Positions 13,101 through 24,029 of a stretch of DNA of 64,000 nt are shown here, in pieces. Location of the stretch: NCBI RefSeq assembly GCF_040436345.1, contig NC_133230.1:11480197-11544196 (forward strand). Direction: 5' to 3'. This stretch comes from Pagrus major. Taxonomy: Eukaryota; Chordata; Actinopteri; Spariformes; Sparidae. The notes beneath the pieces are model-generated. The model did not search any database, was not told the DNA's origin, and worked only from the letters and a program-made list of their open reading frames with translations. Each line of letters starts with the position of its first letter. Position 1 is the stretch's first letter. The position numbers and the translations under genes were made by a program.

Positions 13101-13331
13101 ATAAAACGAAACCAGCAAACAACTGGGCACCAGAAAACACCCTGAAAAATATCAATCAATAAACCTAAAATATATAAAAACATGATCCATTATCTAAAAG
13201 TGAGTGTCAAGTGTCAACTAAAACTATTTAACAAAGCAACGTCAGCAAATCTTAAAAACCAAGGAAGCCAATAAACTTAAATAACATAAACAAGACCTGA
13301 TTCAGCTTGTGAGAGCTTCTATTGGTAATAA

Positions 13332-13386
<55 letters not shown>
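13332..13386. repeat. (CA)n microsatellite
   Basis: About 27 uninterrupted CA units. A second CA array follows at 13,512-13,552. Confidence 0.95.
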
Positions 13387-13392
<6 letters not shown>

Positions 13393-13520
13393 CTGGGCTT
13401 CACAGTAATGACAGTGTGCTACAGGTGTGCTGCTCTCACGGCTGATTGCTGTTATGCAACAAGATGATTTACTGTCAGCCTCGACACGTCCGCACAGGAT
13501 TCACATTACAGCACACACAC

Positions 13521-13552
<32 letters not shown>

Positions 13553-14744
13553 TGTAAATCACATTGTAAAAGTATGCTACTGCAAGTAAAACTTGTTTAA
13601 ACTTCAAGTATTATCAGCAAAATATACTTAGGATTTCTTTTTTTCTTTACCATTTCAAGATTGGGCATTTTTCAATATGTTGGTTAATTTCTCAGGGAAT
13701 AATGATGGATCTTGGTGGAAAAACAGCCGTATTTAGATGGCTGGTATCTATGAGTGAGTACAATTTGATGCAGATCCTTGATCTGGTGGTTATGGGTGGT
13801 TTATAATTTATAGTGATATGGGGTTATCGATTGAATTAAAGGGGACTGTTGTGCCTTGGTGAAGGTAGCTACTGTATAGCAGCCAAATGACAGAAGAGGA
13901 ATGAAAAGAACAATATTTATTTAGTGAAATTAAGGGAAGGGGAAGTGCTGAACATAATTGCAGTACTTACACAACACATTATTTATTAAATGCCCTGACG
14001 TCTTTCCTCAGAACTACTCTGCTGATTATTGTATTTGCTGATTCTCTGGAAGACCGTCATGCTTCTCTGCCTCTGAACTTTCCACTTCTCACTGCTTCTC
14101 ATGCTTGTGACAACTGTAAACTTACTGGAAGCTAATGAGAACAGTATCCACTGAACCAAAAAAATGTGACTGTTACACCCATACTGACATCCAAACATGC
14201 AGCTGCACCCTAATGTACTGTAAACAAACAATTTAATACTGATAATTTCAAAACGAAACCATTGCATCAAACCAAGCATAGAAAAGAACACAAGCCTCGA
14301 CAAACAAGTTCATGAGCCTGTATTTGCTTTGCCAAATATTTTTTCACATCATTAACTCTCATATAACTTTACCAGAAGTACACATATAACATAAAAAACT
14401 TTATTTAAACATTAAAGTCACTCACTGCTGTCTCACAAAACAAAAACCAATACTCGAGGAACATTTCTCTTTCTTATGTTTCACTAAACTGATTATCCTG
14501 TTGTTGCGCTCAGTGTTCAAGAGCATCTTATCACTGTGGATAAGAGCATCAGCTACAAGCCTCTAGTCTAAACTGATGGATGACATTGTTTAAACGTGAA
14601 CAGACAGGTCCACAGAGAGCCGGGCTCCAGCAGGCGACTGTTTGTAGTGATACTGACTAAAACCTCGCTAATCTGAGAGCCGGGGGCCGACCGTCTCCGG
14701 ACAGAACAGGTGGTCCCCGACTCAACCAGGGGCTAATGATGCAT

Positions 14745-14746
<2 letters not shown>

Positions 14747-14797
<51 letters not shown>
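14747..14797. repeat. (TG)n microsatellite
   Basis: About 25 uninterrupted TG units. Confidence 0.95.
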
Positions 14798-14800
<3 letters not shown>

Positions 14801-17302
14801 GGGAAGAGCTAATTAGAGGCCATCAGCTAATAGGCAATGGGCAGTAAAATCCTCACTGGTTGACCGGCTGTAAAAATGTCTCAATCAATAAAATTGAAAT
14901 AAAGCAAAATAAAAGCTTATTGTGGTGATAGAAGAAGTATTCTTGTTGCTTAAGTTACTACAATTCGGTAAAAAGGTAAATACAGGAGTGTTATCGCTTC
15001 TTCTGCTTCTTTGTTTCAAGAAGTGCGTCAGAAATTGATTAAATATAACTAATGAGCTCTGCAAATGTACCTCTCTTTCCATTTTCTTTAGATTTGATCT
15101 TCTTCTGTTACTTTACCATCAATATTTAAAATGTTTCCCAAAGAAATACCAAATCTGCCTCAAGCTACGCCTTTTTAAAATATTTTTAAAAATCACTAAC
15201 ACATGGGATGAGAGCTTTTGAAAGATTTATTTACTTGGTTATTTATTTGTTTACATTAATGCATGATGTATTTCATTTTATGTAATGGCAAAGATTAGAG
15301 ATGACTGAAGTACAACCATAACATATCTAGTAAAGTATGGTCCAATTTGAGAGTAAAACACACAGTAAAGTAGGGTATGCTTTGGGGCGTAGGTACCTTG
15401 TACAACCTGTAACAAATCTGTTTCTGTTTTTTTATATCTTATAAAAGCAGAAACCCCAAACCTCATCCTCCCAGCCAAAAAAGAAAAATAGGCCAGAATA
15501 TGTGGGGTATCATTCAGCTATTTAGACACCCTGCCCCTTCACATGATCCAAAAAAGGACCCCCTAAATTGTTGCAAATTTGGAGCGACAGTTAGACATGG
15601 AGTACCTTATCTCTTACAAGTACGTACAGGAAGCCATTGAGTCATCGTCTATAACAAGGAGGGGATGAGGACTTCCATTCTGTTAAAATCACCCTCTTGG
15701 GTAGAGCCAGTTGATACACATATGGTAGTTAAAAGCTGTGTTCAGAACATCCCAGATTAGCCAAATTAGTCAGGACTGCAGCGTTATCCAGTTGTCAAAG
15801 TGTAAGTGCATTGAGCACTTCATAAAAATGTCTGAATATGCTCCTTCAGCTGATGCGTCAAAGCTCTGAGAAGGATGCCAACGTGACGTAGAAGCAGTGG
15901 ACATTAATTTATATTTCAGTAGAAAAGGGTAGAAAATGGTTCATGTTTAGGGACTATCAGGCTGTGGCTACAGAGGGCTCCACATCCTCATGGCAGGTGT
16001 GGCTAATGAAAACTAAAGTGCAAAGTTATGATGGGATTTTGTTGTTTCAGCTGCACTCACCCAACAGCAGTAAAGTAGCCGTTGCTCAGTTGTCAGGCAT
16101 CGTCCGTCCCTGAGGTAGTTTTTATGGTTCGCACACATCTCCGGCACCGACTGCACATCATCATTATTAGCGGCTAAACGTTCCATTTAAAGACGAGAGG
16201 TCAAGCAAAACGTCCTCACTATATCTTTATGGGAACATTTGGTCCTCGTAGAAGAAATACAGCGACGCACACACACACCAGTCAAGGCTACGTCCACTGA
16301 GCAGAGGGACCGGCTGAGTCACGTAGATTAGATATCACAACTGATTAACTGGGTTATAATGACACATGAGAGCAGCAAGAACCGTTTGCCAACCTCTGTC
16401 TTCAGAAATGATTCACGGTGCACTGCGTGACCTCACTGCAGCATCCTCCCACACAGCTGCTTTCATCAAATAACCATAAATGTGGGATATTTTTAAAATT
16501 AATTATTCAGAAAAGGCGGTGCCCTCCTTCAACAACCCACAAGCGTTTGCATGGACACCTGAGGCCTGCTCAGTCCAACTGCAGTCCTGTGATGTTGAAG
16601 GGAAGTTGGTGGAATTAAAGGAAGCAGTTTGAGATAAAACATCCCTGGTTCATGTCCAGCTGGACACTACAATGATCCTTTTTTGGTCTTTTCATCATTT
16701 TTAACTGTAACTGTCAGAAAAAAAAAACTGTTCTAAGAATAAAAGTTCTACTTCCACTTTCGATAGATATCACCAATAATTGTAGTGTCTTCAACCTCAC
16801 ATGTTGGAGCAATTAAATCTGTCTTTCAGGCATTAAATGCTGGTTTCTCTTGATCTGAAGTCAGTGTGTGCATGTCATGAGAAGCTGTTTCACTTTCATC
16901 AAAAGTCTTTGGTGATGAGAACATCAACATTTCCTATAAACTGCTTCAATGGCCTCAGACAACACAGCCGAGTGAAAACAGTAGCACTCTGTTCAGAGCT
17001 GAAGCTACTGTCACACAGAACACGCAGTACTTGATGTTTACTGTCAATATTTCACACATCTACAAGAAACACTTTCCCAACAGCAGGGCCGCCCACATAA
17101 AACTCTGTAGAAACTGTGTTATTTTGTAGGCAAATCGATTGGTTTTCGGTGTGAGCGGGCGAGGTTGATGGAGTGATATCACCGATAATGGAAGCAGTTC
17201 TTCTTTCTGTGGAAAAAAACACCCTGACAACCGGACATGTCGGCCTGCTCTTCCCTGGAATCCAGCTCACACACACACACACACAATCTGAACACTGTCT
17301 GT

Positions 17303-17306
<4 letters not shown>

Positions 17307-17338
<32 letters not shown>

Positions 17339-17342
17339 GCGT
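17307..17342. repeat. (GT)n microsatellite, close to an inverted (CA)n tract
   Basis: GT units lie about 20 bases after a CA tract at 17,268-17,285, so the two can pair as a hairpin. Confidence 0.85.
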
Positions 17343-17994
17343 CCTCTCCCCTAGAAAACCATCCGAACATCTGGTAAAATGCTTTACCGCAACATTTGTG
17401 CTTCTCTCAACTCCCTAAAGTGAGAGCCAAATAAATTTGAATGGAATGAAATATTTAAAGCATGTGTGCGTGGGAGATGATCTGATATCTGCTGATGTTT
17501 ACACACCCTTTTCAGTGGAAATGCACTTCACAGTTGGCTAATTTCCATATCAGTACTTTGATGACGCTGCAGCTACTGTTGCAGTGAAACTAGTGTATCC
17601 ATCAATCTTTCTATTAGGATTGTTATTCAACTCACAGTCAAGGATATCATTTAAGATAATTCAAGACAATCAGCCATTTTGCAAAAGACCGAATCATATT
17701 TGCGAATGCTCATGTGCTACTGTGAAACATATAAGTATTTATCTTATTTATTCCCCTTTTTGTGCCAGTGTAACAAAAAAAATCTTCATTCTACAATAAC
17801 TGTACTGTTTCACAGTCATTCATTTAACCCTGGATCCTCACCAGTATGCATTCAGAACCAACAGACCCACAGAGGACGCCACATCCACTGCCCTCCACTC
17901 AGTCTTCACACACCTTGAAATAACAACAACTACATCACAATGCTTTTTGTTTATTTCAGCTCAAACTTTAAACTTTATATTCCTATTATTTTAT

Positions 17995-18200
17995 CTATGA
18001 CTGATTAATTCATTAGTCGATTAATTGTTTGGTTGGTGTGTGAAAACAGTGAAAATCGTGCTCACAACTTTCCTTCTTCGTATTGCTCGTTTTGTCCCGA
18101 CGACAACCCGAAAACCCCAATATATTTTCAAAAAAGCAGAAAATATCACACATTTGCAAATTGTATCATTTAACTGACTCACAGTTTCAGCTCTAGTTTT
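17995..18200 (+). repeat. Dispersed repeat family A, copy
   Basis: It contains ATTAGTCGATTAATTGTTTGG, AAAATCGTGCTCACAACTT and the A-rich CAGAAAATATCACACATTTG segment characteristic of this family. Confidence 0.55.
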
Positions 18201-19124
18201 GGTCGATACTTAAAAAACTATTAAGGTTTGATACCCAACGACTCATGACGAGTAATAACAATGACTAGTTTCATAGTTAAACAAGACTATCTGTGTATTT
18301 TTGTATCTAGAGAAACTTGAACATCAGATTCTTTTAGAAAAAGATGCAGTGTGAGGCAGATGGATACAACCAAAAGGAGAGTTTGAGCATTTTCCTCTTT
18401 CCCACCGACTCTCATTAACACATCACTCTCTCCTACCCGCACACACACACACACACTTAAGCATGTAGTACATCCAGAGTCCAGAGCGATGCACTGGAAG
18501 GTGGAGGTAGAGAGAATCAGCTTCTATAATTAGAGAAGCGTTCAGGAGCCATACTGCTGAGTTGTTGAATGTTTAATGTCAGAACTGCAGGCGTTACAGT
18601 CGCAAAGAGCAAACCTCTGAGCCCCTTTACACCACCTCTTAACACACACACATAACACCCCCTCACACACAAACTGAGGCCTGCGCAGAGTGGAGGTGAG
18701 CAGCAGTAACACTAGTAAACTGGATGAGTGGACTCAGGTTTCAGAGAGGAAACAGCAGCACAAAGCACGGACACGGTACATGTGACAACTGAGCGTGTAA
18801 TTCCCATCTATTGTCTGTAACCTGAACTACATCATGACACGGGAACACAAACCTCCTCTGGATGAGGTAATGCTCCAACACATCTGAAGAGCCAGAGGAA
18901 ACTGCTGCTGCCGACATGGACTGAGAGCGTTTGATCTCACATCCCTTCTAAAATATGTTGTTTTCTCAATGAAGTCTGGTGCACACAATATATCCCTAAA
19001 ATGTGGTTATTAAACAGCTGTGAAATTTGTAATGGAAGTAGAATATGTTCTTATCTGCACATATTGGACAAAATATATGCAAATACCAACATATTTGTGA
19101 CAAATCAACACATATATCAGTCGG

Positions 19125-19410
19125 GGTATCAATTTTGATAATCTATTAATCGATTTGAGTAATTTTTTTAGGAAAAAAAAGTCAAAACTCTCTTAATTCC
19201 AGCTTCTTAAAAGTGAATATGTTCTGGTTTCTTTCCTCCTCTGTGACAGCAGAATGAATATCTTTGTGTGGTGAACAAAACAAGACATTTGACGACGTCA
19301 TCTTGGGCTTTAGGAGCCATTTTTCACCCCTTTCTAATATTTTATAGACCAAACAACTAATCGATTAATCGAGAAAATAATCCATAGATTAATCACAGCT
19401 GCGGTTCGAC
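19125..19410 (+). repeat. Dispersed repeat family A, best-preserved copy
   Basis: The copy runs from AATCTATTAATCGATTTGAG through CCAGCTTCTTAAAAGTGAAT, AATGAATATCTTTGTGTGG and GACGTCATCTTGGGCTTTAG to CTAATCGATTAATCGAGAAA. The two AT-rich ends are roughly inverted with respect to each other, as in a non-autonomous DNA element. Confidence 0.7.
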
Positions 19411-19446
19411 ATATACTGCCGTTATTTCCATTGTTTTAAAGATTTT

Positions 19447-19765
19447 TAAAGGGGCACTATGTAGTTTTGGGTGAAGAAATTTTAATTCAGATTTTTAATG
19501 TTTACACTATTAATGTGGTAATTATACAAATTCAGAAATATTTATTTTCTCCATAACTGAATAAACAAGCTGCTCTCAGAGGAAAATAAGACAGAAGCTT
19601 GAAAGGTGGCAGGGTCCACCACATATAAACAAAGTAAAACAGGATGAATTTGTGTTGTCCTTCAAGGTCAGCTTGTTTATTCAGTTTATTCAGTTAAGAA
19701 AACAAAGATAGTTTGTTTATTTAGTTTGTTTAGGCATCAAAATACAGTTAATGGAGAGACCTTTA
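19447..19765 (+). repeat. MITE-like dispersed repeat (GGGGCACTATGTAG type)
   Basis: It begins AAAGGGGCACTATGTAGTTT and contains repeated AGCTTGTTTATTCAGTTTATT and AGTTTGTTTATTTAGTTTGTT segments. No coding potential is seen. I recognise this only as a dispersed-repeat type, not a named family. Confidence 0.4.
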
Positions 19766-21248
19766 AATGTTATGCACAGACAGGCCACAACATTTTACAC
19801 TACACTACCTCAACTACCCTAATTTGGTTTCCTCATGTCAATACTAACTGCAGCTTAGGACAGAATTTGGCCAATATACAAACATTTTAAGGGAAACAAG
19901 GTGTCGGTAAAGATATTCACTGTTTAAGATTAGGGTGTTGCCTTTATTTTTAGGGATTTATGTCATCAATACTGACCTTACTTTCATTTTAAAACTATAA
20001 CAGAAAACAATTCATACTTCCGTGATTAATGTTGAGACAAAGCCTTCCTATAAATGACTTCATTCTTCACGCTGCCTCTCTCCCTGCAGCTCATTTCCAT
20101 CCAAAACAAATGTTAATAATCACTGTTTGCTGTAGCTGTTTGCCTCCAGTTCTGCCTTATAATGAAGTGACAACCTGAGGATAATTACACACCTGTCATC
20201 TGTTAAATCTGAGCAGATCCACCCCTTCAGACATGCTGCCAAATATCTACACAGAATATGAACGTGGACGCACTGACACAAAGATGATCTCATTTTAACC
20301 TCATTAAAATCGAGCCAATTACAAGTCTTTAACAGGTATTTAATCACAGTTTGAAAGACTAACTTCAACCTCACCAGGTTATGATGATGTTTATCTAAAG
20401 TTAGATTAAAATTCTAATTTTTTTAATGTTAAAAGTTACCAATATTACACATTTTAAGTATGTTTCAGCCTCAATATATCACACAAAAGCCATATTTTCT
20501 CGGATGTCTCTTCATAAAGGCAACCAAAGCATTACGAGGCTGGAAAATCTCACCACACCTTTTCCATCCGGTGAAAGTATGACCATAAAATCTGAGCTCA
20601 AGCACAATAAAACCACAAAATGTTCATATAATTTTCCTGCGAAGACGATTTATAACCTTTCCAACACCTCCTCTGACAGCACTCTTTATATACATCTTTA
20701 TATAAATCTCCTCTTTGCTCACATCTACTTGTCTAGCTGTCTTTACAGATTCACAATCATGTATATTTTCCCCCTACTTCACATGAGAATGCAGCACGTC
20801 CTCTGCCCCCAAACAGTGACCAGGGAGTGGCGGAGGAATGTTTTAAAGGGCAGGATTTTTTAACTCTCAGACATCCTGGATGACTTGGACAATGACTGTA
20901 CACAGGCTGAAGACATTTTGTTTTTGGGGAGTTTATGATCATGTCCAGACATGCAAGCAGCTCTGAGGCTGGACACTGACATGTACCCTCCCCTCCAGGT
21001 GCTGTAACAGCCTCCTAGCTTGTGTTTTATATAGATTTTTTTTTTTTTTTTGGCTGGTTTTTGGGGGCTGAGATGACCCTCCTCTTGCAGAAAATGTGAC
21101 TGCCATGAAAAACCACGCAGAGAAAGAGGAATTTAAGGGGTTTCTTGTTGGAAAGGCTACACTCCCTTTATACCTATGTTGTGTACAGGAGGAGCAGAGC
21201 CTATTAAACCCATGACACCTCAGTCAAACAGCTCATACAGCAACTCAC

Positions 21249-21540
21249 CCTGCTCAGGACTGGATTTCTTCGACAGGAGCGATGCGACGGCTCCTCTCCT
21301 GGCGTCCTCCTTTGCTTTTTTTTTAATCTATAAACAGTAGGTAGAAACAGTCCTTCCGTTCCTCGCCTCTGTCTTTTTCCTTTCGGAGGGGCTCCGGGCA
21401 GCTGACAGCGGCCTCTCGTCTTCCTGCGCCCCGGCAGTGCAGCTCTGAAACTCCGTGTAATCTCCGCAGCTCGCTCCGCTCCTCTGACCGCCGCTCCGCC
21501 GCCGCTGCCCTCTGACGTCAAGCAGGAAAGCCCCGGTCGG
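21249..21540 (-). other. rnf19b: Probable non-coding first exon of RNF19B
   Basis: On the minus strand a GC- and CpG-rich block (GGCGGCGGAGCGGCGG type) ends at a strong donor, GAGCAGG|GTGAGT, with the last exon base at 21,249. It is the only CpG-rich promoter-like block upstream of the RNF19B coding exon and is on the right strand, so I read it as a 5' UTR exon spliced about 15 kb downstream to near 6,259. The reading frames through it look incidental. The transcription start is unknown; the right edge given is approximate. It could instead start an unrelated non-coding transcript. Confidence 0.55.
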
Positions 21541-21548
21541 TGACGTCA
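21513..21548 (-). promoter_or_regulatory. Pair of palindromic CRE sites in the CpG-rich promoter
   Basis: Two perfect TGACGTCA palindromes occur at 21,513-21,520 and 21,541-21,548, 28 bases apart, at the upstream edge of the GC-rich exon. A third, imperfect GGCGTCAC lies near 21,580. TGACGTCA is the consensus for CREB/ATF factors; binding here is inferred. Confidence 0.6.
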
Positions 21549-21924
21549 CTCCGCACACAATACGGAAACCCCACCCCGTGGCGTCACCTCCCCCTCAGGA
21601 CGTTCATTTAGCGTTGACGGTAAAAGTCAGTGATATGAAGTGTTATCAACAAACATATTAATAACATTACATTAAACATATTCGTCTTTTAAAGGAATAA
21701 TACAACTGATCCTGGAGGAAACAGATCTAAACGGGCTTTTACCTCACAGAAACTATATTTCAAACAAGGCTGAGGAAGTACATTTCAAATTTTTACATAA
21801 AATATACCCTATTAACTGTCTTTTTATAGCTATTTTTATTGATTTCCATTTAAAATCATATATTAAAAAATGTTTTCTGTGATAAATTCAGTGCATCATT
21901 CTTTGTTGTCATTGATTTGTAAAC

Positions 21925-22330
21925 ACTGTCCATTTTTCCAAAGTCTCTCGTCACTGTTCCTCTTGAGATCTCATCCTGTGAGTTAACTGCTTCATATCAT
22001 ATATTTCAGTCACCATTTTCAGCCATTGTTTCTTGTGTTGGTGGTTCAGCATTACACCATCTCTTTGTAAAGGCCTTTCTGCAGGCCGCCAACAAGATTT
22101 TCAACAAATATCTGTCCTCTCTTAACACAGTATCTCCTATAAGATAACCAAAGTACAGTGCTACACATGATTTAGGAATATCATAGCCCACACTGTTAAC
22201 TGTCTTGTTGCATGTTGATGTGTCTTGTATCTTTTGTAAACGAAGTATAGGAAGAATCTCTCAGTCTTGTTTGTCTGGTTCAATCATCTCATCCAGATGT
22301 TGCCAAGATGTAAAATTGTTTATTCTCAGA
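21925..22330 (-). mobile_element. Decayed L1/Tx1-type LINE fragment (end of reverse-transcriptase ORF)
   Basis: Minus-strand translation gives LREDRYLLKILLAACRKAFT followed by KRWCNAEPPTQE. After a frameshift near 22,015 it continues as WLKMVTEIYDMKQLTHRMRS. This arrangement (KILL.A.RKA.TK.W..PPT followed by a hydrophobic .E.Y.M..LT..R segment) is typical of the C-terminus of fish L1-type ORF2 proteins. An in-frame stop lies further upstream near 22,260. It is a dead, 5'-truncated copy. Confidence 0.7.
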
Positions 22331-23118
22331 ACAGAAATTCAACAGATCACTCCCCAAATTTTCACTTTTTCTTTTAGAACTAAACTCACTACTTAATCAC
22401 TTTAGTTAATAGCAAAAAATGTAATACCTCTGTCTAATGATGTCTATATTGATCTATACACAGTATGTACCCATCTGTTTGTTTTGTACATATATTTATT
22501 TGCATTCTCCTAGTTTGTCCTCATGTAGCTTTTCTTTTTGCTTATTTTTGTCTGTGCTACTGTTGGTTTACCTGAATTCTTTGTAAAATGTTCTTTTCAA
22601 TAATAATAATAAAAAATGAATATATTGTAAAACCAAACGTGTGTGTGTGTGTTGGAAAGAGGAGACAGAAGGAAACTAATGTGGTGTTTTGTTTATGATG
22701 TCAAATAAACAACCCGCAGCTTGACAACAGATGATAGCATCTGTAACTTGGTGATCACTTACATCCTTTGACATCTCTCACATTAATTTCTATGTGGATA
22801 ATCTGAACTCATGTTTCATTATATTCATTGTCTAGGCCCTCCATTGACTGGTTTATAAATGATTTCAAACTGTTTTTCTCATCACAGAAAAAAAAAAAAA
22901 TTAGCAAAACTGTAATTAAGATAGATTTGGACATCATTTTGACTTAAGGTCCTGATTTTGGCTCTTTGATGACTTTGCTCCACTTTGTCATTTTATTTTC
23001 TGTGTGTTGTGAGTTAGATATTTGCTTTATAATTATGTATTTATTTTTATATAAACCCCCATATTACATTTTATTTTTCCTTATCCTCATCTAGGCTCTT
23101 TTTTGTACTATTTATATA

Positions 23119-23294
23119 CACTACTCAAAATTAGTAAGGGATATTGGGATATCGGTGCATATATGTCAAATTAAATGTGTCCCATTATTTTTGGGGACCA
23201 AAAATATTCACAAAACACAATAAAAATTCAGATGTGTTACAGAATAATCAAGTGAAACACTAAAATATCTAATGTCAACTAATTTTGAGAAGTG
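23119..23294. mobile_element. Small mariner-like MITE with TA target duplication
   Basis: The left end CACTACTCAAAATTAGTAAG and the right end, read in reverse complement as CACTTCTCAAAATTAGTTGA, form terminal inverted repeats of about 17 bases. The element is 176 bases long and is flanked on both sides by TA. No coding sequence. TA duplications and CACT..TCAAAA ends are usual for Tc1/mariner-type non-autonomous elements in fish. Confidence 0.75.
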
Positions 23295-23397
23295 TACATC
23301 CTCTAGGATATATCATGCGTTTTGTACGTTCCCAATTGTTCAATAACAAAAAGGTAAAAACGTAAAGTCTCTAATATTTAGCTAAGACTGCCAATTT

Positions 23398-23722
23398 AAA
23401 GAGGTGCAATATGGAAGAATCTTGTTGATATTATTAGCAGAATGTAAAGAAATACATGTTTTAAGTCCAAGAGACACAGTATCTACTGAAGTTAGCATGT
23501 TAACCAGCTAGCCCAGCTTATCCTGATCCAAAGCTCCCATGTAGCAGTGTAAACAACAACAACAACAAGACTTCCCCACTGCCCAGGCTAAATGAGCTAA
23601 CAAGCTAACGGCAACAACAGTTAGCATCAATTAGCGGTTACTCCGGTGATATGCTGACCCCCATTTGTTTGGAATAAAGATTCAACAAGTGGCTCATTCT
23701 TACATACAGCACCTTTAAACTT
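23398..23722. mobile_element. MITE-like dispersed repeat family B, copy 1
   Basis: The ends are near-inverted: AGGTGCAATATGGAAGAATC on the left and TTCTTACATACAGCACCTTT on the right. The interior contains GAAGTTAGCATGTTAACCAG and CAGTTAGCATCAATTAGCGG, shared with the copies at 38,990 and 39,920. It is non-coding. Confidence 0.7.
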
Positions 23723-23879
23723 CAGTCGGTGAATCAGGTAAAAAAAATAAAACAATATGCACAGAAAGTCATGACTGTAGGAAAGCATGAGGTTTATTGG
23801 GAGGGGAAAACATGAAGAATATGACAATAAGCTTTTCAACTACAATCCCCACAGCATTGCAAAATTAACCTAAACTTAG

Positions 23880-24006
23880 TTAGTCTAATTCCCCTCGATT
23901 TTCTGACCCCCCCTCCTCCTCCAGCCATCTGTCCACCCGCCCGAGATCTTTTGCCAACTCCAGTCCTTCGCCTCGGTGAAAATGGAGCAGCTCAGGATTC
24001 AACCAG
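23880..24006 (-). CDS. Candidate orphan 3' terminal exon with stop and poly(A) signal
   Basis: On the minus strand a strong polypyrimidine acceptor (CCCTTGTCTTCCAG|CTGG) precedes 41 open codons (WLNPELLHFHRGEGL..., ending SENRGELD) and a TAA at 23,880. An AATAAA on the same strand follows at 23,798-23,793, about 85 bases further on. These are the parts of a terminal exon. I do not recognise the peptide and see no matching upstream exon. It might be an alternative last exon reached from AK2, or a chance combination. Confidence 0.3.
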
Positions 24007-24029
24007 CTGGAAGACAAGGGAGAGAGAGG

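Larger units (their letters stand above)
6260..21248 (-). other. Long RNF19B 5' intron (15 kb), repeat-rich, no confident coding exon
   Basis: This lies between the likely non-coding first exon near 21,249-21,540 and the first coding exon. It is packed with simple repeats: (CA)n, (TG)n, compound (CT)n(CA)n and an AGAGAC-type tract. It also holds several dispersed-repeat copies. The only stretches with exon-like borders are a small plus-strand one at about 8,418-8,522, listed separately, and random open frames created by microsatellites. A repeat remnant ending in GAATTGTGCAGCCCT lies near 8,030-8,372. Confidence 0.6.

Noticed and set aside
13986..14303. A 105-codon minus-strand frame.
   Set aside because: No recognised motif, no splice partner, composition like the surrounding AT-rich intron.
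20426..20863. A 145-codon plus-strand frame.
   Set aside because: Low-complexity, no recognisable domain, lies inside the RNF19B intron without splice signals of note.
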